From Ambrosia x helenae (Eukaryota > Streptophyta > Magnoliopsida > Asterales > Asteraceae): a stretch of DNA of 64,000 bases. A model generated the notes under the pieces. The model made no database searches. It had not been told where the DNA came from and saw only the letters and a program-made list of their open reading frames with translations. Each line of letters opens with the position of its first letter. Position 1 is the stretch's first letter. The stretch is from NCBI GenBank assembly GCA_030844895.1, contig CM061226.1:42478238-42542237 (forward strand). Direction: 5' to 3'. This document shows positions 1-9,720 of this stretch, in pieces. A program made the position numbers and the translations under genes.

Positions 1-438
1 TGTGACAAAGACAGTAAATCAACCACAGCCGGTTGCCAGTTTTTAGGGAGCAGGTTAATTACCTGGCAATGCAAGAAACAGACTTCAGTCGCACTGTCTA
101 CATGTGAAGCCGAGTACATTTCAGCCTCGAGTTGCTGTTCGCAAGTGCTCTGGATCCAACAACAGATGGTCGATTACGGTTTGCAGTTTCTTAAAACCCC
201 TATACACTGTGACAACGAAGCCGCAATTGCATTAACTAAAAATACTGAAAATCATTCTAAAGCGAAACATATCCGGATTAAATATCATTTTATCCGTGAT
301 TGTTACGCTAAGGAATTGATTGATATGGTCAAAATCCATACTGACTACCAACGTGCAGATTTGTTTACAAAAGCTTTTGACAGATCCCGCTTTGAATATC
401 TTTTGAAAGTAAACAATATAAAGGAAAAACAGGACTAA
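1..438 (+). CDS. Ty1/copia polyprotein, RNase H C-terminus (partial)
   Basis: This frame is open from the first base to a TAA at 436-438 and gives the last 145 residues of a copia pol polyprotein. RNase H hallmarks are visible: the STTAGCQFLGSRLITWQ block, LSTCEAEYI, VLWIQQQM, the acidic HCDNEAAI block, KHIRIKYHFIRD and the terminal ADLFTKAFD. RNase H degrades the RNA strand of the RNA/DNA hybrid during reverse transcription. No stop or frameshift is seen in this part, so the copy may be young. The start, protease, integrase and reverse transcriptase lie upstream of the window. Confidence 0.9.
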   Translation, partial: CDKDSKSTTAGCQFLGSRLITWQCKKQTSVALSTCEAEYISASSCCSQVLWIQQQMVDYGLQFLKTPIHCDNEAAIALTKNTENHSKAKHIRIKYHFIRDCYAKELIDMVKIHTDYQRADLFTKAFDRSRFEYLLKVNNIKEKQD

Positions 439-1840
439 TCGGCTCCTCGGTTTATCATTTTTCATTTTTAGTTTTAGTTTTAAATCTTTGCTTATTGGGA
501 ATTTCTCTTTGCTAATTGGGAATTTCTCTTTACTTTCATAATCCTCAAAGAAGTTGATGCTTTCGAGGGGGTTGGTTAATCCTCAAAGAAGTTGATGCTT
601 TCAAGTGGATTGTTTCTTTCAAATTTTTGTTTTGTTTTTCAGAAAAATTAAAAACCCAAAAATATGTTCTTTATTTTAGGGGGAGTCATTTTATCAGAAA
701 AACCAAAAACATTGAAAAATTTTCAAAATACCTAAAAATTAGAAAAACCCAAAATGATTTCCTGGATAAAAAAGAGGAAATGATAGTACATCAGTGGGGA
801 TCTGACACAGGCTAAAGAATTGTATAGTATAATGAGACGTATGTTGATTACGTGTGATATGCTGATAGGCTTCGTAGACTATATCTTGCGTGCATTAGTG
901 ATACAAACATAACAAACTACGCGTTTGTGGCTGAACACCTCATGGGCATATGGTCTTAGTACCGTAATTTCGTTTGACAGGGTGTTTGTACAAAACTCGG
1001 AGGTTTAGGGTCGTTATGTTATTAGTTGTCTGGGGATAGCCTTTCTGATCTTCTGCTGTAAGTCATTACGGACCTAGATCAGACAGGATGTCTTTATAAA
1101 AGAGCTTTATGCCAAAACCTAAAGTTACCGAATTGAGGAACTTTCCATGTTATATGATGATCAAAGATTATCTATAATATCGTATTGATCATTGATGCAA
1201 ATCATGATTAATATCAGTCCTCAACCTGGTATGGTGCATATGTTACTTTGTTGCATTAATTTGCTGACCTGTATACCTCTATGCCTTATATCTTGTACAA
1301 TTACAGACGACGAAAGCATAATCACGCTTTACAATGAGTCTTTGTGCAAATTACTTCTTGATACGGGAGTATGTCGTGTGTGTGGGAACCACAATGTGTT
1401 AGTCTAATATACCTAATTCGTATCATTTTAAAGCATTGCGTAATTGTCTGCATGTGAGCTTATGTGGACAACAATATCAGCAATTGCCGTGTCACATATT
1501 GTTTCTAATGATAATATTAAAATAGATCAACGCTGTGTTCAGATTTCTCAGAAAACTGATATGATCCTCTTACCGGAAATCACAAAATGTTTACTGCTTT
1601 CATTTACTTTGATGCATTTTACTTTGTCGCATTTTACTTTTATTGTCAAAAAGGTACAAAATCCAAAAAGATTTTAGGTGTGTTTTGATAAAAATTTCAG
1701 AAAATCCAAAAGATTTGCATTTCTACTTTATTTTTGATATCCGGGGATGCTTGATGGTCAATTTCTGAGATTTGCTAACACCATCTGGACTTTGTAACAT
1801 TCAAAATGTGAAAATTTGAGTTTTGGAAGTTTAACGGATT
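439..1840 (+). other. Noncoding region of the copia element between pol and the internal promoter
   Basis: No convincing gene is present. Two imperfect direct copies of a roughly 38-bp unit containing CTCAAAGAAGTTGATGCTTT lie at about 541-616. A purine run (TTTTAGGGGGAGTC) near 675-690 resembles a decayed polypurine tract. The short ORFs here have no recognisable domain. Confidence 0.5.
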
Positions 1841-1900
1841 GAAAAATGTTGAACGGGATTCGAATTCGTGATTTGGCGAAATTTTCAGATTTTTCCATTT

Positions 1901-2133
1901 CACATTCGCCCCTTAAATGGGTCGAATGTGGAAAAATCATCTCACTCGACCGTTTTGTTTTTGGGCGAAGGTGGAAATTTTCACTTCCGGGTGTATTTTC
2001 CATTTCCGGGTACAAGTTTCACCTTCGGGTCTTTAAATAGGGGCGAAGGTGGAATGTTTCTACATTCGTGTCATTAACTTGGGGCGAATGTGGATTTAAA
2101 CCACATTCGTCCAATACAAACGGGCGAACGTGG
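1901..2133 (+). repeat. Hairpin-forming CGAATGTG motif cluster 1 (upstream of internal TATA)
   Basis: The word CGAATGTG and its reverse complement CACATTCG recur in alternating orientation, with close variants such as CGAAGGTG and CGAACGTG. Pairs form inverted repeats. At 1901-1930 CACATTCG and CGAATGTG flank a short CCC/GGG stem. At 2081-2111 GGCGAATGTGG and CCACATTCGTCC flank an AT-rich loop. The cluster ends a few bases before a TATA box at 2139. The same words recur at 2630-2803 and in the LTR at 6600-6762. Confidence 0.75.
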
Positions 2134-2138
2134 ACCCC

Positions 2139-2146
2139 TATAAATA
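2139..2146 (+). promoter_or_regulatory. TATA box of a possible internal promoter
   Basis: TATAAATA sits directly downstream of the motif cluster and about 730 bp before the ATG of the 1217-aa ORF. It resembles the LTR arrangement (motif cluster, then TATATATA at 6769), which suggests an internal promoter for the extra ORF. Promoter activity is inferred, not shown. Confidence 0.45.
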
Positions 2147-2283
2147 ACCTTTTCACCTTCGAGTTCTCATTCTGAAATTTTTTTTCAAACATTCATCATA
2201 ACCAGACCTTGTTGCTCGTGACTTTTATGCTTCATTGATTTGTTCCCTAGTTCTTTTTGATCACTTTGATACAATTTTTACAG

Positions 2284-2874
2284 GTATTGGACTTCAAAAC
2301 AGATCAAACTTGCTCGTTTTCAGAACCGGACCTAGGGTTTCATAGTTTATGGTCTTAGAGTCTGTTTTATGGGTTGATTTTGATCGCATTTCATTCCACA
2401 TCAGTTTTAGGGGGAGATATAATGAGGAATTAGTGTTTAACATTGTTTAAGTTGATTGAATGAGTAATTGAACTTAGTTAAACCTAATTCACTTTTAAAA
2501 ACTGATGTAGAATGGAATAAATGGAAAATTGTTGATGGACGAATGTTAGTCGGACATGTTAGTACGTTTTAGGATCAAAATTACAAGTTAAAACAATCAA
2601 TGGCAAAAATTTAAATTTTGGGGGTAAACCATTTCACATTCGGGTGTGATAAACGGACGAAGGTGAAAATGGTTAGGCGAATGAACATAAAAACGGACGA
2701 ATGTGATTTTTAATCAAAACTTTTTCACTTTCGTCCATATATTTTCACATTCGACCATATGATCTCACATTCGGCCATTTCTAAACGGGCGAATGTGCAG
2801 ATCAGTTTGACCAAAAATTTTTATAATTTTGTCGTTTTTGTGTTTTGACGTGTTTTATTGATTTTCATGTGCAG
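2284..2874 (+). other. Putative 5'-UTR intron upstream of the extra ORF
   Basis: A donor-like CAG|GTATTG at 2281-2289 and an acceptor TTTTCATGTGCAG ending at 2874 bracket an AT-rich 591-bp stretch. The acceptor abuts the ATG of the ORF. A spliced leader would bring the 5' exon beginning near 2165 directly to the start codon. Only splice-site sequence supports this. A donor further upstream, for example in the LTR or gag region, is equally possible. Confidence 0.4.
2630..2803 (+). repeat. Hairpin-forming CGAATGTG motif cluster 2 (inside putative intron)
   Basis: A second cluster has at least seven copies of CACATTCG/CGAATGTG or one-base variants in both orientations. It is followed within about 70 bp by the acceptor and the ORF start. 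Words match cluster 1 and the LTR cluster, which suggests shared origin or selection within one element. Confidence 0.7.
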
Positions 2875-5800
2875 ATGGCTGAACAACCAGAGAATATTGA
2901 ATCACCAGCAGTGAATGTTGAAACTCCAGCTGAGATCACAGTTCAAGATCCAGTACCAGTAGCTGAAACATCTGTTCCGAGCAGTTGGCCTTTTGAACGA
3001 TCGCACAACTGTTGCGCTTATCTAGGAGATGTTGAGAAGAACACGGAGTTTACTGAGATTATAGAATTTCTGAAGAGGAGCAGGATTGTTCATGCTCTAG
3101 CCACACCAACCATCATATATAAAGACATCATTGAAGACTTTTATCAGAATGCGAAGTATGATTACTGGGAGAATCAGACGATCATCAAGAGCAAGATTCA
3201 GGAGATGGATATGTTCTTGACTGAAGCTGACATTCGGGAGGCATTACAGATTAAGTTCGAAGATAGTGAAGATCCCAGGGAATTATCGTGGACAGAACAG
3301 AAGGCGTGCTTCTTAAGAATGAAATACAAAGGTCCAATCACTGACGGATCTATGTATAAGGGGAAGCTGGGAGTGCAGTACAAGTATTTTGCTCATGTTC
3401 TGATTCATGTCTTTGGATGTGTGAGTGGTGGTTATGACGTGATGAGAAGGAGTTTGAGTTCATTAATGGTTGCGTTGACACTCAACAAACCATTTAATGT
3501 TTCTGGGATGATACTTGATCATATGCTGGAGATGCTGAAGGGAATGAAGAACAAGAAGTTCATGTTGTATCCGAGGTTTCTAATGATGATCTTTGACTAC
3601 AAGTATCCAATGTTGAAAAAGGATCCGACAATGATCCTAGGTCAAGATCACATGAATATTAGAACATTGATGAGGATGAAAGGTTACAAAGGTGTGCCTG
3701 ACAGTGAGAAGCCACCTAACAGGAGGTTATTTGGTGCTTTGGCTCGTCCGGATTACATTGATCCTGGCAAGAACAAAGCAAGACATGATGAGAGTGACTC
3801 GGATAATGATGATCCCTTAGTGTATGTTGATTCAAGCACTAAGCGGAAACAGCAAGTAGTCAATCCTGGAGCCAAAGGGAAGGGCAAGGGAAAGGCTGTG
3901 GATCAGGGAAGCACTAAGCAACAAGTGGCTAGAAAGAAATCGACGGCGAAGAAAGGATCGGGTTTGGTGGATGAAGAGTCTGTAGATTCAGAAGAGACTG
4001 AAGTTGATGAGCAGTGGGATTCTGATGATGAGAATGTGAGGACCACCAAACGTAAGGCCACTATGGTTGGTGAGTCTGAATCCTTGAATCAGTCGATAGA
4101 AGAATCTGAGAGAAGAAAGAAATCGGTTGAAGATGAGGGCCTAGGTGTTGACCTGGCAGAACTGAGTGTTGGAGAAACTGTAGTTGTGAATTTGCCCAGA
4201 AAGACTAAGAAGCAAAAGACTATGGCTAAGAAATCAAGTGTAAAAGAACTGAGAGAGAAAGAGTTGGCTCAGTTGTTGAAGGGAAAGAGATTACCTGATG
4301 CTGGAACACCATCTAAGCTATCTTCACCAGTTGCCAAGAAGCAGAAGAAAGCAAAAGAGGCAGAGACTTTACCAATCGATCAGTTCAATATCGATATGGA
4401 TAAAGTGCTTGATATGTTTAAAAAGCCTCAGAAGGAGAAAGTTATTGAAGTTGAGCCATCCAGATCTAAGTCGAAGAAAGTGACTGTGGATGACGATGTC
4501 ATGAAGCAAGTTAATAAGAAGATGGAAGACATGATGAAGATGTTGGTTGCTCAACAAGCTGAGATTGCTAAGTTCAAGCAGAATGAGGAGAAGATGCTCC
4601 AGATTGTGGTTGCTTCAAAATCTAACCAGGATGAGATAAATGATAAGATTCAGATGTTAGAAGCTAAGAATGAGAAGCTTGAAAGAAGATGTGATAGAAA
4701 TAAGAGCAAGATCAAATTGATTAAGGCTGATAACAAAGAACTAAAGAAGGAAAACAAACGCCTTAGTAATTTGATTGACGAGCTTTATAACAGGGCACCC
4801 CAGTTGAAAGAGGGTGAAGAAGATGAAGAAGAAGAAGAAGAACAGGTGGATTTTGAACAATCAGATTCTGAGAAAGAAGAAGATGATGATGAGGATAATG
4901 ATGGATCGGATAAAAGCGATGATGATAATGATGATGATGATGACAATAATGATGATGATGATGGTGCTGAAGGTACGGGGAAAAAGAAAGGTGATGAGTT
5001 TAGCAGTGGAAGTGATCATGATGGAGGAGATGATACTTCTAGATTTAGTTATGAGAAGAGAACACCGAAGAAGAAAGATACTGGAGAATCAAGTTCCAAG
5101 AAGAAAGGAGAGAACGTTGATTCGGATGAAAGTATTTTCTGGAACGAAAAGGTGAGATCTTTGTCTGAGGATGCTAAACAGTTGTATAAGAATATGTTGG
5201 AAAAGAGAGAGTGGACCATTGAGTTCACAGGATGCTTCGCTGAAATATTCCAGACTGATGACTTAAGATATGAGTTGGAATATGAAGATCCAGATCTTGA
5301 AGAAGGGGAATTACCTGCATCTGTGGCGAAAGAAATTTTAGATGGTCTCGCACAGAGGGTAGGAAAGACGTTTGAGGAGTTTATGATGGATGAATCGATT
5401 CCTGATATTCCTGAAAAGGATATGGGAAGTCATTCAGATGATGTACATACTCCAGAAAACAATGAAGTTGAAGTAGAAGATATAACTCATGAAGAGTTTC
5501 CCCAATATTTCAGACAAGATGATGAGAATGAAGTATTTCCTGACTTCACTGAAATACCAAATAAGTCATCGAAACAGAAAGCAAAGAAAAGAAGTGAAGA
5601 GTTTGTTGAGAAGGTATTTGGTACTGAAAAGAAAGATTCTTCTAACCAGTCTGATGAGTTGAAGAATTATATGAAGAAGTTGAAGGAAATGGATGAGAAC
5701 CGACCTAAGCCTGAAGCTCAAGGTAACTTTTATCGTTTTCATAATGCCAAGTTCAAAGGCAGAGCTCTCGGGTGGACTTACTTAGGCAGACTGAAGTGTA

Positions 5801-6528
5801 TTGCTGCGAAATGGGAAACCGGAATTCTGTACTTCAACAGATTCTGTGACTTGCTTACTCTACCGTACTGGGCGGTGAGAGACTTATGCAGATTCCCAAT
5901 GTCAGGTGCCGAAGTAAATGGATCACTTGTCGGTTGGTGCGCAGACAAATTGGTTTGGGAAAGTCGTACGAAATGGAACAGGTTCATGCCTCAATATCCC
6001 AGAAGAAAAGAGCATAGGGATATTGATCCACAAACCAATATGAAGCGTGTTACTTTGATCTACAAAGCACCTAATGTGATGAGGAAGATACCGTTGATGC
6101 CAATGCCACAGCATTTTAGTGCTGATTTCATCTTTTGGTATTATGATTGGAGAAAGGCAGAAGCGGTGATCGTGTTGAGAGATGGAAAGGATAAATACAA
6201 GCATGTTCATGTATTTGATCCTATGTGGTTGATAAATTGCACTTTCGAAGACATCATCATGTTGTTCTACAATCCGATATACTACGAACCCAATGACTTT
6301 ACTCAAGCGAGAAAGTATACTCAAGTTGTTGGAGTGTGTTTTGCGTATGATATCAATGCAGGAAGCAACTTGGAGGGTAAACTTGGCAAGACTGTGAAGA
6401 TGGCCAATGTGTCAAAGCCTGTGAAGAAAACATTCGAGCCTCCAATGACTTCTGAGCAGAAGAAGCAGCTCAGAATCAAACTGATGAACAAGACAATGGA
6501 TTATCAGAGAAAACTATCCAATCAATAG
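2875..6528 (+). CDS. Extra (env-position) ORF of the copia element, 1217 aa, function unknown
   Basis: An uninterrupted ORF of 1217 codons. The ATG at 2875 was chosen because it directly follows a GCAG acceptor-like site; in-frame codons upstream begin only with TTG. Residues about 38-260 form a compact block (NTEFTEIIEFLKRSRIVHAL, then PTIIYKDIIEDFY and YPRFLMMIF). I recognise this as the repeat-family protein that Asteraceae projects often auto-label 'synaptobrevin, longin-like'; that label is doubtful. Residues about 300-540 are Lys/Ser-rich with basic KKQKK-type clusters (possible nuclear signals). About 542-642 is a probable coiled coil, about 646-701 is an almost pure Asp/Glu run, and about 922-1182 is a second Trp/Tyr/Phe-rich globular block. 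I see no signal peptide or membrane segment, so an envelope role is not supported. Its position between pol and the LTR fits SIRE-type elements. Confidence 0.75.
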   Translation: MAEQPENIESPAVNVETPAEITVQDPVPVAETSVPSSWPFERSHNCCAYLGDVEKNTEFTEIIEFLKRSRIVHALATPTIIYKDIIEDFYQNAKYDYWENQTIIKSKIQEMDMFLTEADIREALQIKFEDSEDPRELSWTEQKACFLRMKYKGPITDGSMYKGKLGVQYKYFAHVLIHVFGCVSGGYDVMRRSLSSLMVALTLNKPFNVSGMILDHMLEMLKGMKNKKFMLYPRFLMMIFDYKYPMLKKDPTMILGQDHMNIRTLMRMKGYKGVPDSEKPPNRRLFGALARPDYIDPGKNKARHDESDSDNDDPLVYVDSSTKRKQQVVNPGAKGKGKGKAVDQGSTKQQVARKKSTAKKGSGLVDEESVDSEETEVDEQWDSDDENVRTTKRKATMVGESESLNQSIEESERRKKSVEDEGLGVDLAELSVGETVVVNLPRKTKKQKTMAKKSSVKELREKELAQLLKGKRLPDAGTPSKLSSPVAKKQKKAKEAETLPIDQFNIDMDKVLDMFKKPQKEKVIEVEPSRSKSKKVTVDDDVMKQVNKKMEDMMKMLVAQQAEIAKFKQNEEKMLQIVVASKSNQDEINDKIQMLEAKNEKLERRCDRNKSKIKLIKADNKELKKENKRLSNLIDELYNRAPQLKEGEEDEEEEEEQVDFEQSDSEKEEDDDEDNDGSDKSDDDNDDDDDNNDDDDGAEGTGKKKGDEFSSGSDHDGGDDTSRFSYEKRTPKKKDTGESSSKKKGENVDSDESIFWNEKVRSLSEDAKQLYKNMLEKREWTIEFTGCFAEIFQTDDLRYELEYEDPDLEEGELPASVAKEILDGLAQRVGKTFEEFMMDESIPDIPEKDMGSHSDDVHTPENNEVEVEDITHEEFPQYFRQDDENEVFPDFTEIPNKSSKQKAKKRSEEFVEKVFGTEKKDSSNQSDELKNYMKKLKEMDENRPKPEAQGNFYRFHNAKFKGRALGWTYLGRLKCIAAKWETGILYFNRFCDLLTLPYWAVRDLCRFPMSGAEVNGSLVGWCADKLVWESRTKWNRFMPQYPRRKEHRDIDPQTNMKRVTLIYKAPNVMRKIPLMPMPQHFSADFIFWYYDWRKAEAVIVLRDGKDKYKHVHVFDPMWLINCTFEDIIMLFYNPIYYEPNDFTQARKYTQVVGVCFAYDINAGSNLEGKLGKTVKMANVSKPVKKTFEPPMTSEQKKQLRIKLMNKTMDYQRKLSNQ

Positions 6529-6530
6529 TC

Positions 6531-6541
6531 GAGGGGGAGTT
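6531..6541 (+). other. Polypurine tract
   Basis: GAGGGGGAGTT lies two bases after the ORF stop and immediately before the TG that opens the LTR. This is the expected position of the plus-strand primer of a copia element. Confidence 0.8.
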
Positions 6542-7056
6542 TGTTGATGCATTTTGCGACTAAGGATTGGATATACTTGATTAACATATGTTAGTGATGG
6601 CCGAAGGTGTATTAGACTGGGCGAAGGTAATAAGAATGGGCGAAGGTAGATATGAACCGGACGAAGGAAGAATGGATTTGTACAAGAAGACACATTCGAC
6701 CACTTGTAGTGGGCGAATGTGGAAAACACTCACATTCGACCAGTTGTAAGGGGCGAATGTGCAGTGCCTATATATAGATTTTGAGTTTTTGATAATGTAA
6801 GAGAGTTGTCATTTTTGTCCAGGTTCAGATCAGGTTCATAGGTGTTTTTGAGAGATTATCTGTGTGATCTAGATTAACATAAACTCATTGTAAATGCTTT
6901 TTGAATGAAAGTTAATCTATGAAATGTTATTGAAAATGATCTTGATTGTGTCGTGATTTGTGTTTTATCAATTTGTTCAGATCTAGGGTTTCCGCACCTA
7001 GATTTGTGACTTGTATGATCGTATAATCCTGTTTTAGCTAAAATCCAACGCTCACA
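6542..7056 (+). repeat. 3' LTR of the copia element
   Basis: It begins TGTTGATGC directly after the polypurine tract. It contains the CGAATGTG hairpin cluster (6600-6762), TATATATA at 6769 and AT-rich downstream sequence. The end is uncertain; I take CTCACA at 7051-7056 as the terminal CA. At about 515 bp it is short for a SIRE-type LTR, so the true end may lie further right. Confidence 0.65.
6600..6762 (+). repeat. Hairpin-forming CGAATGTG cluster in the LTR, upstream of TATA
   Basis: Four CGAAGG-type words are followed by two long inverted repeats. In the first (about 6691-6721) CACATTCG and CGAATGTG surround CCACT/AGTGG around a 3-nt loop. The second lies at about 6731-6761. TATATATA follows at 6769. 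In the genomic RNA this U3 segment would be present at the 3' end, so the hairpins could act in RNA as well as DNA. Confidence 0.7.
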
Positions 7057-7727
7057 AAACCCCTGACTCGCGCGCATGACATTTTGTCACCAACCAAAAC
7101 CCCAACCTGCGACCTCAAAAGTTTGTGCAAATAAATTTAGGTGATTGAATTTGTGTAAATTAATGGATTCGCAGGCATTGGTTTGATGTTATGCTTGCCA
7201 TAGGGCATGGGTGGTTAACTAAATGAAATTACTTACAAATAGTCAAATATATACTCAGGTAAAGGTTATTTATAAACAGGGCTTGCATTTTAAAGAATTT
7301 TAGACAAATAGGTTGTGAACTGTATGGTGGTTAAAGTTTAAAATTCTGTAACACGGTTTGGTGATTAGTCATCTTGAACGTTGAGTTGATATGGGCTATT
7401 ACGATGAGTACCTTATCTGATGCCACGATAGATCACAAAGTGACATGTTAACAAATATGTTGATGATCTCACATAACTCAAATGATTCATTGGCTTGCAC
7501 ACAAAAGGGCAGTGCTCCAAGCTGAGGATGTTAATGTAACCAAAAGTTACTAATTCAAAGACACAAATTAACATGTCATCTCATGTCCAATCCTACATAA
7601 CTACTTGATAGTTGATACAATCACACATGCTAAATTCAACAACCAAAACAATTGTCTTGACATTTAATAAACATTCATGAAATAACATCTTTGATAAGTC
7701 TAGCTAAGATAGGATGCTCCCATTGGT
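7057..7727. other. Intergenic stretch, no gene seen
   Basis: AT-rich sequence between the copia LTR and the end of the H2A.Z locus. The last 60-80 bases probably include the 3' UTR of the minus-strand H2A.Z gene. No RNA gene or repeat was recognised. Confidence 0.5.
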
Positions 7728-8219
7728 TCAGTCCTTTGTGGTTTTGTTGATTAGAATGTGAGGAATGACACCACCACCAGCAATGGTACCTTTGATTAGC
7801 GTGTCGAGTTCTTCGTCACCACGAATGGCGAGCTGCAAGTGACGTGGCGTGATCCTCTTCACCTTCAAATCCTTGCTCGCGTTGCCAGCCAACTCAAGCA
7901 CCTCAGCAGTTAAGTATTCCAGTATTGCAGCTGAGTAAACCGCAGCAGTTGCTCCTACTCGCCCATGGGCAGATGTTCTTGAATTGAAAGAAAGATGAAT
8001 AAGCAACTTTAATTCAGTATACATTGATATACCGTGGTGACTTGTAAACCATATGATCATAAGTGTCTGCTTCAATAACTTTACTTAAGTTCTATCCATT
8101 GGACTCATCAGTGAAATATATCAGCATAGGTCCAAATAATCATTTACTCATCTATCTATATAATAAATGAAAACACTAGGGTTGAATCCTAGATTTTTAG
8201 AGGGTCTTGAAGGATCCAA

Positions 8220-9720
8220 ATCCTAAATGGGGCTCCAAGACTAAGTCTTATATAAACCTCTTTTTATTTAGTTTTGTCAACATCCATTTGTATGTTACAA
8301 CATCTTCCTCCTTCCTATCCTACTAATTCCTTTCTCATTCCTCACTCCTCTCTCATTGTCATTTTTGCAAGGTATGTTCTTCATCAATCTTAGATGAATC
8401 TAGAAAATGTTTTTGAATCTTTTTCTGTATTTTTATTATATTGATACATAATGTTTGCAATCATCTTACATAAAAGATAAAAACAATAGGATTGTATCGT
8501 TATTTTTATACAAAGACAAATGACAATCCTATATCTATCAACCTTCTACAAAATATGTGATTATCAACAAGTTTTCGATTATGTTTCTGACCCTTTATAA
8601 AATCCCAAAAGTAAATGTTTGAAACCATCTTACATAAAATATAAATACAATCGGTTTCTTATTAAAATAACTTTCTAATCCTATTGTTTGTCGATTATGT
8701 TTCTGACAATTTTTGAAATCCATCCACATCGGTTTACTAACATATTAAACCAAACAGAATCGTTTTTTTTTATTAAAACCATTTGATAATCTGTTTACAA
8801 TCAACTCTCTACTTTGGATGTAATCGATACGCGAGTAATTCTGCTCAGCTTTAATCATTAAATATATGATTGTGTTTTTTAATAAACAGATTGCAATTGA
8901 AATCGGTTTTGAGTATGTGTGAATATAAAAAACAATTATATAAAAAAAACAAAATACCGGATTTCATAAAACAAGATAATTAAAATCAGTTTTTAGTATG
9001 AGTGACTTTATGTATATTTTAACAAAAGTTTGTTTTTTTGCATACGAAGAACAGGATTTCATTAGGACAAATAACTTCAATATGGCTTATCACAAGGGTG
9101 ACAAATTCTTCAAGGTTATTCATGACCCTTACGCACGAGTTTTGGTATGACGTTTCTAATATTTTTTTAAGTAAAAAAACCTTATTTGTTATTATAATGT
9201 TGGTTTTTACGTGTTTGTGCAGACATTGCCTAAATCCATGAACAGGTTTTTGTTATCTAAAAACTTACGAAACAACAACATTAAAGTTTCGACATACCAT
9301 GGTCAACAACTTCTTATTAATTTTAATTTAAATGTGTAATTATTCACATTGACTAAGATTTAATTATGGTCAAATCAATAAATGAGTACGACAATGTGTG
9401 AATCAATAATCATTAAAATTTTGTGTTTTTTTTTTCATTTGGTATATTGACATGGAGATGTCTAATTTTACCGAATATTTAGTATGTTGTAATTGTAACA
9501 ATATGTATACGTTAACCCGTGGTGGCAATACGGTATAATTTAGAATACATATTCACAACTGAATTTACTCACAACATTCATAATGAATTGATAAATGTAA
9601 TTGCGAAATTTATGGTTTCCTTATACAATAACAAATTTACTTTGAATACGCATTTACTTGTCCAATTTTCAAGCATGTTAGTAAAGCATATAATATATAA
9701 AGAACATTTACTTAAATAAC
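8220..9720 (+). other. 5' noncoding part of the Helitron
   Basis: AT-rich, no convincing gene. A possible spliced 5' exon may exist, but no conserved product was recognised. Confidence 0.4.

Larger units (their letters stand above)
1..7056 (+). mobile_element. 3' half of a Ty1/copia (SIRE-like) retrotransposon with an extra ORF
   Basis: The window opens inside the polyprotein of a copia element and runs through its 3' end. In order there are the RNase H end (1-438), about 2.4 kb of noncoding DNA with short hairpin repeats and a TATA box, a 1217-aa ORF (2875-6528), a purine-rich tract just after its stop, and an LTR that begins TGTTGATGC at 6542. An extra ORF between pol and the 3' LTR is typical of the SIRE/Maximus copia lineage. 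The 5' LTR, gag and most of pol lie outside the window, so target-site duplication and LTR identity cannot be tested. The right end is approximate: I placed it at the CA at 7055-7056. Confidence 0.8.

Noticed and set aside
2845..2874. Extension of the 1217-aa ORF upstream to a TTG at 2845
   Set aside because: Plant genes start at ATG. The codons before 2875 overlap a splice-acceptor-like TTTTCATGTGCAG, so the ATG at 2875 is preferred.
4814..5155. 113-aa Met/Lys-rich ORF inside the copia ORF
   Set aside because: Out-of-frame shadow of the GAT/GAA acidic-repeat region.
1901..6762. Spaced repeats read as a CRISPR-like array
   Set aside because: The words are short, alternate in strand and have irregular spacing; this is a eukaryotic retroelement.
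7728..8075. 115-aa intact-looking H2A.Z ORF as a complete gene
   Set aside because: The first ~36 residues are intron; the true exon begins at 7977 after a CAAG acceptor, and the tail exon lies at 17740-17865.
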